This document shows, in pieces, positions 23,448 to 33,188 of a stretch of 43,975 bases of DNA. The DNA is from Phycisphaerales bacterium. Its GTDB lineage: Bacteria > Planctomycetota > Phycisphaerae > Phycisphaerales > UBA1924. The notes beneath the pieces are model-generated. The model worked only from the letters and a program-made list of their open reading frames with translations. It was not told the DNA's origin and did no database searches. The position numbers were made by a program, and so were the translations under genes. The stretch's first letter is position 1. Each line of letters begins with the position of its first letter. The DNA lies in the NCBI GenBank assembly GCA_022072615.1, contig JAJVHS010000015.1:53560-97534 (forward strand). Direction: 5' to 3'.

Positions 23448-25445
23448 ATGCGCGGCGCGATCGATCAGGAACATGAGTGGCTTGAAGCTGACGGCCTCGG
23501 CGGCTTTGCATCAGGCACGACGTCCGGCATTCGCACTCGGCGATATCACGCGGTGCTGCTCGCGGCAAGCCGTCCGCCGACGGGCCGTTATGTGCTGGTA
23601 AACGGCTTTGAAGCCTTGGTCCGCACACCCGCAGGGCACTTCACGCTCACACCTCAGCGGTACGCGGGCGGCGTTGCGACAGGAAATCAAGGCTTTGTGG
23701 AGAGCTTTGAGCCCGAGCCCTGGCCGCGATGGGAATGCATGCTTCCCGACGGCACTCGGATCGTGCATGAGTTGTTTGTGCTTCATGGCACGCCATCGAC
23801 CGTTGCAACCTGGCGGCTGGTCGATCATCGCCCGGGCATATCGCTCCATGTCCGACCGCTGATGTCGGGTCGGGATTATCATGCGCTGCACCACGAGAAC
23901 AGTTCGTTCCGGTTCGAGGCGCGAGAGCATGGCCGTTCCTTGCGCTGGGTGCCGTACCCCGATGTGCCCGCGATCACCGCACAGCACAACGGCCGATATC
24001 GCCACGACCCGGTCTGGTATCGACGGTTCGAGTACGAGCAGGAGCGAGCCCGCGGGTTCGACTGCATCGAGGATCTGGCATCGCCGGGCGTTCTGGAATT
24101 CGACATGAGCGCTGGGCAGGCGGCGATCGTGCTGTCGGCGGAGACAGCAGGAGCAGATCGGATTCCCTTCGGTGAACCGTTTGACGCTCTCTTGGGCAGC
24201 CTGCGATGTGCGGAGGCTCATCGCAGGGAACAGCTCGGAGATTCGCTCGGGCGAGCGGCCGATGCCTACATCGCCAGGCGTGACGAAGGCCTGACGATCA
24301 TCGCCGGCTATCCGTGGTTTGCCGATTGGGGCCGGGACACGTTTATCTCTATCCGCGGACTCTGCCTGGCGACCGGGCGGATTGCCGATGCCGGATCGAT
24401 CCTGACCCGGTGGGCATCGGTGATCTCTGAGGGCATGATGCCCAACCGATTTCCAGATAATGAAGGGCCGCCCGAGTACAACAGCGTGGATGCGAGCCTG
24501 TGGTTCATCATCGCTGCGCACGAGTTCATCGAGGCGGCGATGGAACCGGCGGGCGCGGTCAACCAGCAGATCGCGACGCTGCGCGCCGGGATCCTGAACA
24601 TTGTCACGGCCTATGCCGAGGGAACGCGATACGGCATCGGAATGACATCCGACGGTTTGCTCGCCGCGGGCGAACCCGGCACTCAGCTCACGTGGATGGA
24701 TGCTCGCATCGGCAACCGCGTGGTGACACCGCGGATCGGCAAGCCCGTGGAGGTCCAGGCGCTCTGGATCAACTCGCTGTGGATCGCATCGCAGCATGCC
24801 CCGGAATGGAAAGCCACCTTCCGGCGTGCGCTGGCGACGTTCCAGGATCGCTTCTGGAATGACCAGGAACATGGCCTGTATGACGTGATCGACTGCGACC
24901 ATGTCGAGGGGGCCACCGATGCATCGGTTCGACCGAACCAGATACTGGCGATCGGCGGGTTGCCCTTGTGCCTGCTGGACACCGAGCGTGCGCGCCGCGT
25001 GGTTGATCAAGTCGAGGCGCGCCTGCTGACGCCGCTGGGACTGCGGTCACTGGCATCGGACGATCCGGTGTTCTGCCCCGTGTATGCCGGTGGTCCGGAG
25101 GCAAGAGACAACGCCTACCACCAGGGCACAGTCTGGCCTTGGCTGCTGGGGCCGTTTGTCGAGGCCTGGCTGCGCGCTCGGGGGGATCGTCCTGGACTGC
25201 GGCGCGATGCCCGGGCGCGGTTCCTTGCGCCGATCCTTCATCACTTGGAAGAGGCCGGCCTCGGTCATATCTCAGAGGTCGCCGATGCGCAGTTCCCGCA
25301 CAAGCCCGGCGGCTGTCCCTTCCAGGCCTGGTCGATCGGAGAGCTGCTGAGGCTGGATCGGATTGTACTGAAGGAGCCCGCGATCAGGACGACGGCCACG
25401 GCGGTTGGATGCACGCCACCGTCAGCGAACGTGATCCCCGCTTGA
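23448..25445 (+). CDS. glycogen debranching-type amylo-alpha-1,6-glucosidase
   Basis: The 665-residue protein has the bacterial debranching-enzyme architecture. The N-terminal domain starts HEWLEADGLGGFASGTTSGIRTRRYHAVLLAA, and an (alpha/alpha)6 catalytic domain contains YPWFADWGRDTFIS (about 285-298), NRFPDNEGPPEYNSVDASLWFI and NAYHQGTVWPWLLGPF. The Asp and Glu residues in these motifs are the expected catalytic acids of the GDE C-terminal/GH133-type family. It would release glucose from alpha-1,6 branch points. ATG 23448 follows GAGGAG at a good distance. A 128-base gap separates it from the dehydrogenase. Confidence 0.9.
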   Translation: MRGAIDQEHEWLEADGLGGFASGTTSGIRTRRYHAVLLAASRPPTGRYVLVNGFEALVRTPAGHFTLTPQRYAGGVATGNQGFVESFEPEPWPRWECMLPDGTRIVHELFVLHGTPSTVATWRLVDHRPGISLHVRPLMSGRDYHALHHENSSFRFEAREHGRSLRWVPYPDVPAITAQHNGRYRHDPVWYRRFEYEQERARGFDCIEDLASPGVLEFDMSAGQAAIVLSAETAGADRIPFGEPFDALLGSLRCAEAHRREQLGDSLGRAADAYIARRDEGLTIIAGYPWFADWGRDTFISIRGLCLATGRIADAGSILTRWASVISEGMMPNRFPDNEGPPEYNSVDASLWFIIAAHEFIEAAMEPAGAVNQQIATLRAGILNIVTAYAEGTRYGIGMTSDGLLAAGEPGTQLTWMDARIGNRVVTPRIGKPVEVQALWINSLWIASQHAPEWKATFRRALATFQDRFWNDQEHGLYDVIDCDHVEGATDASVRPNQILAIGGLPLCLLDTERARRVVDQVEARLLTPLGLRSLASDDPVFCPVYAGGPEARDNAYHQGTVWPWLLGPFVEAWLRARGDRPGLRRDARARFLAPILHHLEEAGLGHISEVADAQFPHKPGGCPFQAWSIGELLRLDRIVLKEPAIRTTATAVGCTPPSANVIPA

Positions 25446-25454
25446 GCTTCCGCG

Positions 25455-26348
25455 ATGAGTCGTGCATTCGAGACACATTGGCCGGAGTACCTCATCGAAG
25501 CAGCGCTGTTGGGCATGTTCATGCTCGCCGCGTGCGCCGCGGTGTGCCTTTTCGAGCACCCGTCATCCGTCATCCGCCGACGGTTTCCGAGCGGCAGGCT
25601 GCGAAGGACGATGGTCGGCATTCTCATGGGGTTGACCGGCATCGCTCTGATCTATTCGCCCTTGGGCCAGCGTTCAGGCGCTCATATGAATCCGGCGACC
25701 ACACTGACATTTCTGGCGCTCGGCAAGATCGGGATGTGGGATGCGGTCTTCTACGTGCTCGCGCAGTTTGTTGGTGGGCTTGCCGGTGTCGGGCTTGCCG
25801 GCCTCGTGCTGCGCGGCATCGTCGATCATCCGGCCGTTCGCTTTGTCATCACAGTTCCGGGCCAAGCGGGAGTACGCGGCCAGTTGGCCGCCTGGGCCGG
25901 TGAATTCGCGATCGCATTTCTCATGATGGGGATGGTGCTTGTGTCGGCGAACCACATGGGAACATCCCCGTACACCGGCCTGTTCGCCGGGTTTCTGCTT
26001 GCGATGTACATCGCGATCGAAGCTCCGCTCTCGGGAATGAGTCTTAACCCGGCGCGCACGCTCGCATCGGCGATCGCGGCCCGTGAGTTCCGGGGTTTGT
26101 GGATCTACTTCACCGCCCCGCCTTTGGCGATGCTCGCGGCCGCGGGGGTGTATGCGTCAGTCGAGGGCAGGCTCGGCGTGTACTGCGCGAAGCTGTGTCA
26201 CCCCGATCACGGTGATTGCATGTTCGAATGCCGCATCAACCACATGGGGCACCCGACGGATGGAGTTGACTCGCAACCTTCGGGACGGATCGGCATCCAA
26301 CGAGTCTCCACGTCGGAATCCGGCGACAAGTCAGAAACGCGCCGATGA
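25455..26348 (+). CDS. MIP-family (aquaporin/glycerol-facilitator-type) channel with Cys/His-rich tail
   Basis: The 297-residue membrane protein has the two half-helix motifs HMNPATTL and LNPARTL of aquaporins and about six membrane segments. It probably passes water, glycerol or another small neutral solute. The C-terminal 60 residues are cytoplasmic and unusual: YCAKLCHPDHGDCMFEC has four cysteines and two histidines that could bind metal or heme. It follows the debranching enzyme by nine bases and overlaps the GMC gene as ATGA. Confidence 0.88.
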   Translation: MSRAFETHWPEYLIEAALLGMFMLAACAAVCLFEHPSSVIRRRFPSGRLRRTMVGILMGLTGIALIYSPLGQRSGAHMNPATTLTFLALGKIGMWDAVFYVLAQFVGGLAGVGLAGLVLRGIVDHPAVRFVITVPGQAGVRGQLAAWAGEFAIAFLMMGMVLVSANHMGTSPYTGLFAGFLLAMYIAIEAPLSGMSLNPARTLASAIAAREFRGLWIYFTAPPLAMLAAAGVYASVEGRLGVYCAKLCHPDHGDCMFECRINHMGHPTDGVDSQPSGRIGIQRVSTSESGDKSETRR

Positions 26349-27961
26349 GCCAGGAGCAGAACGTGCCTGACGGGTCTTCATATGACATCATCATCATCGG
26401 CACGGGGGCGGGCGGTGGCACGCTCGCGCACGCGCTGGCGCCGTCGGGGCTTCGCATCCTGCTCGTTGAGCGGGGAGAGTTCCTTCCGCGCGAGAGAGAG
26501 AACTGGGATGCCGAGGCGGTCTTCGACCAGAGGCGATACCTCGCCCGGGAAACCTGGTACGACAAGGACGATCAGCCGTTTTCGCCGTACACGCACTACT
26601 GGGTCGGGGGCAACACGAAGGTCTATGGGGCAGCGCTCCTGCGGATGCGTGAGCATGACTTCGGTGAAGTGCAGCACTTCGGCGGCGTGTCACCGGCCTG
26701 GCCCATCTCCTATGCGGATCTGGAGCCGTACTACACGGCGGCTGAGCGGATATACCGGGTTCACGGTACTCGCGGCGCCGATCCTCACGATCCGCCGGCA
26801 TCAGAGGCATACCGCTGGCGGGCTGTCGAGCACGAACCCCGCATCCGCGAGCTGTTCGATGGCATCGCCTCGCTCGGGTACCGGCCGTTCCCGGTTCCGT
26901 TGGGGCTCCGGCTTCCCTCCGACGACGATAAGCACGCGGCATACCGCCTCAGCGCGTTCGATGGTTACCCGGACCTGACCGAGGTGAAGGCCGACGCGCA
27001 CGTGTGCGCGGTCCGACCGGCCCTGGCGTGCCCCAACGTCTCCATTCTCACCGGGACGGTCGTCCTGAGACTGGTGACCGATACCACCGGTGATTGCGTC
27101 AGGGAGGTGATCGCGCAGCGCGGCTCGGCAACTCTCCGGTTACGAGCGCACATCGTGGTGCTTTCGTGCGGGGCGATCAACTCTGCAGCGCTCCTCCTGC
27201 GATCCGGAAATGCGACACACCCGCGCGGGCTCGCGAACAGCTCGGGCATGGTCGGTCGCAACTACATGACCCACCAGAACGGCCTGTTCATCGCCGTCAC
27301 GCAGGATCGCAATCCATCAAAGTTCCAGAAGACGTTCGGGATGACCGACTTTTACCGCAGCGCAGACGATTCGCCATTGCCTTTGGGCACGATCCAGCTG
27401 ATGGGCAAGCCCGATCGCGGCACCTTGGAGTGGCTCCGCGGTGATCGCTTGCCCGGCATGTCCATCGAGCAGCTTCAAGAACACACCATCGATTTTTTCC
27501 TGACCGCGGAGGATCTCCCTGATCCAGAGAACCGCATCGAACTCCGCGCCGATGGCGGCATCCGCGTGCGATACACACCGAACAACACAGAAGCCTACGA
27601 CCGTCTGCACGCCAAGCTCGTCGGCATCCTTGGGGAGGTGGAACGCCGCGCTGGAAGACGACCGCCGGAGATCCTGTCATCACGGCTGGGTGTCTCAGGG
27701 GTCAGCCATCAGAACGGCACGCTGCGATTGGGTGTCGATCCGCGAACCAGCGTGCTCGATGTCAACTGCAAGGCCCACGATGTCGACAATCTCTATGTCG
27801 TCGATGGCTCGTTCTTCCCGTCATCCAGCGCTGTCAATCCCTCGCTGACGATCATGGCCAATGCACTGCGAGTGGCCGACCACCTGCTTGACAGGATGCG
27901 CGTCTCGGTCCCGGCGAGCGCCCAGGAGCACCGCGTTGCCCTGCAGGGGGTACGGGCATGA
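26345..27961 (+). CDS. GMC-family FAD-dependent oxidoreductase
   Basis: The 538-residue protein has the FAD motif IIIIGTGAGGGTLAHAL at its start, YWVGGNTKVYGAALLRM, and the C-terminal catalytic set VSHQNGTLRLG (His) and VNPSLTIMANALR (Asn/Pro). GMC enzymes oxidise alcohols and sugars such as glucose and choline. With a glucose dehydrogenase upstream and a lactonase downstream, a sugar substrate is likely (inference). It has no signal peptide. It is coupled on both sides by ATGA overlaps. Confidence 0.9.
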   Translation: MSQEQNVPDGSSYDIIIIGTGAGGGTLAHALAPSGLRILLVERGEFLPRERENWDAEAVFDQRRYLARETWYDKDDQPFSPYTHYWVGGNTKVYGAALLRMREHDFGEVQHFGGVSPAWPISYADLEPYYTAAERIYRVHGTRGADPHDPPASEAYRWRAVEHEPRIRELFDGIASLGYRPFPVPLGLRLPSDDDKHAAYRLSAFDGYPDLTEVKADAHVCAVRPALACPNVSILTGTVVLRLVTDTTGDCVREVIAQRGSATLRLRAHIVVLSCGAINSAALLLRSGNATHPRGLANSSGMVGRNYMTHQNGLFIAVTQDRNPSKFQKTFGMTDFYRSADDSPLPLGTIQLMGKPDRGTLEWLRGDRLPGMSIEQLQEHTIDFFLTAEDLPDPENRIELRADGGIRVRYTPNNTEAYDRLHAKLVGILGEVERRAGRRPPEILSSRLGVSGVSHQNGTLRLGVDPRTSVLDVNCKAHDVDNLYVVDGSFFPSSSAVNPSLTIMANALRVADHLLDRMRVSVPASAQEHRVALQGVRA

Positions 27962-29064
27962 GGCACGTGGCAACCAGAGTGTTCAGCATCGCCGGCGGCG
28001 TGCTGGCTATCGTGGGTGTGACAAGCCTCGTGGCAGTCGCGCTTCCAGCCACCCCCCCGCAGGCGACGGCCTCACACAGGTCGGCTGAGAGCTGGCAGAA
28101 ACAACCCGGCTCTGCGCGCGCCAAGCCCATCCAGGCGGTGGATTCTGTCACCATCACGGTCGCAGATCTGGATCGGTCGATCGCGTTCTTCCAGGATGTC
28201 CTGGAGTTCTCGCTCGATTCGCGGTCCGAAGCGGCGGGCGAGGCGATGGAGCACCTGACCGGCGTCTTCGGTTGCCGGATACTGACGGCCCGCCTGTCGC
28301 TGGGAACGGAACATGTCGAGCTGCGCCAGTTCCTTGCGCCCGAAGGTCAGCCGATGCCGGTTGATTCGCGGAGCAACGACCGGTGGTTTCAGCACATCGC
28401 GATCGTCGTTTCTGACATGGATCGGGCCTATGCGCATCTCCGGGAGCACAAGGTGCGCCACGCATCCAGCGGTCCGCAGACGCTTCCGCAAAGTATCCCC
28501 GCTGCCGCCGGCATCAGCGCGTTCTACTTCAAGGACCCCGATGGACACGTGCTTGAGATCATCCATTTCCCACCGGGCAAAGGAGATCCGCGCTGGCAGG
28601 CATCCACTGATCGGCTATTCCTCGGGATCGATCATACGGCGATCGTGGTCAAGGACACCGATGCAAGCCTCTCGTTCTACCACGGAGTGCTGGGCATGCG
28701 CATTGCCGGCGCCAGCGAGAACTTCGGCACCGAGCAGGAGCATCTCAACAACGTCTTCGGCGCCCGGCTCCGCATCACGGGATTGCGAGCCGAGTCGGGG
28801 CCGGGGATCGAGCTGCTCGAGTACCTCGCGCCCGCCGGCGGACGCGACTATCCGACCGGTACGCAGTCCAACGACCTGTGGTGCTGGCAGACCAACATCA
28901 TCGGCCCGCATGTTCACGAGTTGAGTGCATCGCTCCGGGAACATGGCACAGCCTGGATTTCGCCGGGCGTCGTGAGCCTCGGAGCCGATGATTCGGCGAT
29001 CGCGGTGCAAGATCGGGATGGCCACGCGATCCGGGTTATGGAGAGGGCAGGCTCACCGCGGTGA
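27958..29064 (+). CDS. exported protein with two VOC (glyoxalase-like) domains
   Basis: The 368-residue protein opens with a signal peptide (VFSIAGGVLAIVGVTSLVAVALPATPPQ). Two VOC domains follow: VDSVTITVADLDRSIAFFQDVL with FYFKDPDGHVLEI (about 60-205), and IDHTAIVVKDTDASLSFYHGVLG with IAVQDRDGHAIRV (about 222-362). Metal-binding His and Glu positions are visible in HIAIV and HVLEI. VOC proteins include isomerases, dioxygenases and lyases; the substrate here is unknown. It overlaps the GMC stop as ATGA. Confidence 0.85.
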   Translation: MRHVATRVFSIAGGVLAIVGVTSLVAVALPATPPQATASHRSAESWQKQPGSARAKPIQAVDSVTITVADLDRSIAFFQDVLEFSLDSRSEAAGEAMEHLTGVFGCRILTARLSLGTEHVELRQFLAPEGQPMPVDSRSNDRWFQHIAIVVSDMDRAYAHLREHKVRHASSGPQTLPQSIPAAAGISAFYFKDPDGHVLEIIHFPPGKGDPRWQASTDRLFLGIDHTAIVVKDTDASLSFYHGVLGMRIAGASENFGTEQEHLNNVFGARLRITGLRAESGPGIELLEYLAPAGGRDYPTGTQSNDLWCWQTNIIGPHVHELSASLREHGTAWISPGVVSLGADDSAIAVQDRDGHAIRVMERAGSPR

Positions 29065-29110
29065 ATCCTTCAGTGCCGCGGGGGCATCTATCCGATCCAA
29101 GGAGCCATAC

Positions 29111-29539
29111 ATGACCTCGAAATCCCTTCTTGCCGCGAGCTGGGTACTTCAGGTGATCGCCGCGATCATCCTGCTCCAGACGCTCTTCTTCAAGTTCACG
29201 GGTGCGGAGGAGTCGAAGTACATCTTCTCGACCCTCGGGCTGGAGCCTTGGGGCCGCATCGGATCCGGCGTTGTCGAGCTCTTCGCGGCGATCCTGCTGC
29301 TGCACCCGCGCTGGGCCGGGATTGGCGCCGTGATCGCACTGGGTGTGATCACCGGCGCAGTCGTGAGCCATCTCACGAAGCTTGGTATCGTCGTCAAGGA
29401 TGACGGCGGCCTGCTCTTTGCTCTGGCGATCACGGTGATGCTGTCAAGCATCGGTGTGCTCGTGCTCCGCCGGTCGGAGCTTCCCGTGATCGGACCGGCG
29501 CTGGTTCGCATCGCGCCGGGTCTGCCCGTTCTCCGCTGA
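29111..29539 (+). CDS. DoxX-like membrane protein
   Basis: The 142-residue protein has four hydrophobic segments. LLQTLFFKFTGAEESKYIFSTLGLEPWGRIGSGVVELFAAILLL is typical of DoxX-like proteins, some of which are quinol-oxidase-associated or thiosulfate:quinone oxidoreductase subunits. A membrane redox role with the GMC or exported proteins is possible. ATG 29111 has AAGGAG upstream. Confidence 0.8.
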   Translation: MTSKSLLAASWVLQVIAAIILLQTLFFKFTGAEESKYIFSTLGLEPWGRIGSGVVELFAAILLLHPRWAGIGAVIALGVITGAVVSHLTKLGIVVKDDGGLLFALAITVMLSSIGVLVLRRSELPVIGPALVRIAPGLPVLR

Positions 29540-29572
29540 CCATTGCCGACAGTCCCCACAAGAGAAAGTCCC

Positions 29573-32341
29573 ATGACCACGATGAAGGCCACGCGCGGTC
29601 ACGCTGCCGCCACGTCCATCAAGCCCCGTGCGACCGCCGCGAACACCCCGTCATCGGCGACACCCGGCGCGGAGAGCGCAAGGCTCGCGGAGGCTGATGC
29701 GGGGATCGCGCCGTGGCGGCGATGGGGTCCGTATCTTGCCGATCGCCAGTGGGGCACGGTGCGCGAAGACTACTCCGAGAACGGCGATTGCTGGAACTCG
29801 TTTCCGCACGATCACGCGCGGCGGCGCGCGTATCGGTGGGGTGAAGATGGACTCCTGGGCATCTCTGACGATGACGGGGCCCTGTGCTTTGCCCTGGCGT
29901 TATGGAACGGAAAGGACCCGATTCTCAAGGAGCGCCTGTTCGGTCTGACCGGCCCCGAGGGTAATCACGGAGAGGACGTCAAAGAGCACTACTTCTATCT
30001 GGATTCGACGCCGACGCACTCGTACATGCGAGCGCTATACAAGTATCCGCAGCGCGAGTTCCCTTATGCTCGCCTGGTCGATGAGAATCGCCAGCGCGGC
30101 CGCGACCAGGCGGAGTATGAACTCGGCGACACAGGAGTGCTCGATGACAGTCGCATCTTTGATGTGAACGTCGAGTACGCCAAGGCCGGGCCGCTGGAGA
30201 TTCTCGTCCGCATGCGGATCGAGAACGCCGGCCCCGAGGCCGCTCATCTTGATGTGCTGCCGACGCTGTGGTTCCGCAACGACTGGTCGTGGAACGCGGA
30301 TGCATCCGGCAATACCCCGTCTACTCGATCTCGCATCCGGCTTGTAGAGCCCGGTGTTGCCGAGGCGGCGCATGCGACGCTCGGCACGTACCGATTCAGC
30401 TGGGATGCCGCCTCCGACGGAACCACGGCCATTCCCCTGTTCACGGAGAACAACACCAACCGTCATGCACTGTGGGGTGTGCCCAACGAGACGCCGTGGG
30501 TCAAAGATGCGTTCCACGATCGGGTCATCAAAGGGCGGGACGAGGCTGTGAACCCCGAGCAGACCGGCACCAAGGCCGCGGCGTGGTATCGCCTTCAGAT
30601 CCCCGCGGGGGGAACGGTCACCCTTCGGCTGCGGCTCGCGACCGTCGATACAGCCGCGCCTGGTTCGAGTCTTGGGCAGGCCGACCGCGCAGGCTTTGAT
30701 GAATTGTTCGCTCGGAGGCTTGCCGAGGCTGATGACTTCTACAATTCGCACGGACACGCCCAGCTCGGTCCGGAGAAACGCCTCATCGCACGGCAAGCCG
30801 CCGCGGGGCTGCTCTGGAGCAAGCAGTTCTACTACTTGGACATCAATCCGTGGCTGGATGGAGATGCCGCGCCGCCCCAACCACCAACAGCTCGCCTGAC
30901 GGGACGCAACAGCGATTGGCGACACCTCAATAACCGTGACATCATCTCGATGCCCGACAAGTGGGAGTACCCGTGGTACGCCGCGTGGGATCTTGCGTTT
31001 CAGATGCTCCCGATGGCCCGCATCGATCCGCAGTTCGCCAAAGACCAACTGGTTCTGTTCCTCCGCGAGTGGTACATGCACCCCAACGGCCAGATCCCCG
31101 CATACGAGTTTGCATTTGGGGATGTCAATCCGCCGGTGCACGCCTGGGCCTGCTGGCGGGTGTACAATCTGACGGGATCCCGGGGAAACCGCGACCGGAC
31201 GTTCCTGGCCCGCTGCTTTCAGAAACTGCTGCTCAACTTCAACTGGTGGGTCAACCGCAAGGATCCGGGCGGGCGCAACCTGTTCTCTGGCGGCTTCCTG
31301 GGGCTGGACAACATCGGGGTCTTCGATCGCTCCAGGCCCCTGCCCACCGGCGGCCACCTCGAACAGGCCGATGGAACAGCGTGGATGGCGTTCTACTGCG
31401 GCACGATGCTCAGCATGGCGCTCGAACTAGCGGCCGGCGATCCTGCGTATGAGGACATGGCGACCAAGTTCTTTGAGCACTTCATCGCGATCACCGATTC
31501 GATCAACACACTCGGAGGAGCTGGACTCTGGGATGATCTCGATGGCTTCTACTACGACCAGATCCGCGAGATGGAAACCCATGGCCGCGCGACGCCGCTG
31601 CGGGTGCGATCGCTGGTAGGCATGGTTCCGCTGCTCGCCGTTGAGATCCTCGAGAGCGATGTTATCGATCGACTCCCCGATTTCCGCCGCCGCATGCAGT
31701 GGTTCCTCGACCACCGCAAGGATCTTCCCTGGGCTCCGACGTGCAACTGTGGTCACGGAGGGATGGACGGGAAGCACAGGCTGCTGGCGATCCCGACGCG
31801 AGAGCGGCTTGAACGCGTCATGTCCTGCCTGATGGATGAGTCGGAGTTCCTCTCGCAGTTCGGCATCCGCAGCGTCTCGAAGTTTCATGAGGCCAATCCG
31901 TACGTGATGCATGCCGGCGGCCAGGAGCATCGGGTTGACTATGTGCCCGGGGAGTCGACCAGCTCGCTGTTCGGTGGCAACTCCAACTGGCGCGGGCCAA
32001 TCTGGTTCCCACTCAACTTCCTGATCATCGAGGCGCTCGAGCGTTACCACCATTTCTACGGTGATTCGCTGGCAGTCGAATTCCCGCGTGGCTCGGGACG
32101 GCGCGCAACGCTCGGCGAGTGCGCCGCGGAGATCCGCCGCCGGCTGGCCAGCCTCTTCCTCCCCGATGCGGACGGACGTCGGCCGTGCCACGGTCAGGAT
32201 CTCCGGTTCGCTCATGAGCCGCGCTGGCGCGACCTGATTTATTTCTATGAACACTTCCACGCCGACACCGGGCGGGGTCTTGGAGCATCTCACCAGACAG
32301 GCTGGACCGCCCTGGTCAGCATGATCCTGGGAGAAGAGTGA
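29573..32341 (+). CDS. MGH1-type glucosidase (GH63-like), large
   Basis: The 922-residue protein belongs to the bacterial glucosidase family with an (alpha/alpha)6 barrel related to GH63/mannosylglycerate hydrolase. Landmarks are RWGPYLADRQWGTVREDYS, FPHDHARRRAYRWGEDGL, RLFGLTGPEGNHGEDVKE, KWEYPWYAAWDLAFQ and YVPGESTSSLFGGNSNWRGP. A 40-residue Ala/Thr-rich lead precedes the domain, and there is no clear signal peptide. It would hydrolyse glucosides to free glucose, feeding the dehydrogenase. It follows DoxX by 33 bases and is followed by the CoaB-like gene with one base between stop and start. Confidence 0.88.
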   Translation: MTTMKATRGHAAATSIKPRATAANTPSSATPGAESARLAEADAGIAPWRRWGPYLADRQWGTVREDYSENGDCWNSFPHDHARRRAYRWGEDGLLGISDDDGALCFALALWNGKDPILKERLFGLTGPEGNHGEDVKEHYFYLDSTPTHSYMRALYKYPQREFPYARLVDENRQRGRDQAEYELGDTGVLDDSRIFDVNVEYAKAGPLEILVRMRIENAGPEAAHLDVLPTLWFRNDWSWNADASGNTPSTRSRIRLVEPGVAEAAHATLGTYRFSWDAASDGTTAIPLFTENNTNRHALWGVPNETPWVKDAFHDRVIKGRDEAVNPEQTGTKAAAWYRLQIPAGGTVTLRLRLATVDTAAPGSSLGQADRAGFDELFARRLAEADDFYNSHGHAQLGPEKRLIARQAAAGLLWSKQFYYLDINPWLDGDAAPPQPPTARLTGRNSDWRHLNNRDIISMPDKWEYPWYAAWDLAFQMLPMARIDPQFAKDQLVLFLREWYMHPNGQIPAYEFAFGDVNPPVHAWACWRVYNLTGSRGNRDRTFLARCFQKLLLNFNWWVNRKDPGGRNLFSGGFLGLDNIGVFDRSRPLPTGGHLEQADGTAWMAFYCGTMLSMALELAAGDPAYEDMATKFFEHFIAITDSINTLGGAGLWDDLDGFYYDQIREMETHGRATPLRVRSLVGMVPLLAVEILESDVIDRLPDFRRRMQWFLDHRKDLPWAPTCNCGHGGMDGKHRLLAIPTRERLERVMSCLMDESEFLSQFGIRSVSKFHEANPYVMHAGGQEHRVDYVPGESTSSLFGGNSNWRGPIWFPLNFLIIEALERYHHFYGDSLAVEFPRGSGRRATLGECAAEIRRRLASLFLPDADGRRPCHGQDLRFAHEPRWRDLIYFYEHFHADTGRGLGASHQTGWTALVSMILGEE

Positions 32342-32342
32342 G

Positions 32343-33113
32343 ATGATGCGCCCCGCGACCCCCAACACCTCCCTCAGCCCTACCACCGATACGACCTCCA
32401 CAGCGGCAAAGGCGATCCGAATGCTCATCACCGCCGGACCCACGCACGAGCCGATCGATGCGGTTCGGTTCATCGGGAACCGATCTTCGGGCCGGATGGG
32501 CTTGGCGCTGGCTCGGGCCGGCATTGCGCAGGGCTGGGATGTCACGCTGTTGCTGGGACCGACGCCGACCCCGGAGGGGGCGTTGCCCCCCGGTGTGCGC
32601 ACACATCGATTCCGCACGTGCGCTGATCTGCAGTCGCTTCTCCGGCAGCACGCCCCACGAACCGACATCCTGGTGATGGCCGCGGCCGTTGCGGACTACC
32701 GGCCGGTGCCAAATCCGGCGATCGCCGGCGGCAAGTTTCGGCGCACGGATGGCCCGGTGACGCTTCAGCTGGAATCCACTCCCGACCTGCTGGCCGAGGT
32801 CGGCCGCACACGCCATCGAGATCAGCTGCTGGTTGGCTTTGCGCTCGAGCCCGAAGCGGATCTGCTCGCTTCGGCCCGAGCAAAGCTCCAGCGCAAGAAG
32901 ATTGACATCGTGGTCGCCAACCCGCTCGAGACGATGGACAGCGATTTAGTCAGGGCGACCGTCCTGGCCGCGGATGGCTCGCGCGAGGACACCGCTGGAT
33001 CGCTCTCCAAGAACGACTTTGCTCTCTGGCTTATCAGTCTGATCGCCGCTCGGCGGATGCAATCAATGTGTGCTTCGTGCATCGAAGGCGCTGTTGCCGT
33101 GGACGCCGCGTAG
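32343..33113 (+). CDS. orphan CoaB-type phosphopantothenate-cysteine ligase-like protein
   Basis: The 256-residue protein corresponds to the C-terminal half of CoaBC. MLITAGPTHEPIDAVRFIGNRSSGRMG, VMAAAVADYRPV, VGFALEPEAD and KLQRKKIDIVVANPL are the family motifs. The CoaC decarboxylase half is absent. In the normal pathway CoaB joins cysteine to phosphopantothenate using CTP. Its place inside a sugar/redox island suggests either a second CoaB copy or a changed substrate. A 27-residue Thr/Pro-rich lead precedes the domain. Confidence 0.8.
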   Translation: MMRPATPNTSLSPTTDTTSTAAKAIRMLITAGPTHEPIDAVRFIGNRSSGRMGLALARAGIAQGWDVTLLLGPTPTPEGALPPGVRTHRFRTCADLQSLLRQHAPRTDILVMAAAVADYRPVPNPAIAGGKFRRTDGPVTLQLESTPDLLAEVGRTRHRDQLLVGFALEPEADLLASARAKLQRKKIDIVVANPLETMDSDLVRATVLAADGSREDTAGSLSKNDFALWLISLIAARRMQSMCASCIEGAVAVDAA

Positions 33114-33188
33114 GTGGCCGGCATGATCACCATCTGATCGCATTCGCAGTTACGTTTCAGCAGAAGCTGCTGCATAAGGAGTATCGCG

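Noticed and set aside
29627-32668. Several 100-440-codon minus-strand frames across the glucosidase
   Set aside because: They are antisense shadows of a well-supported gene with no motif of their own.
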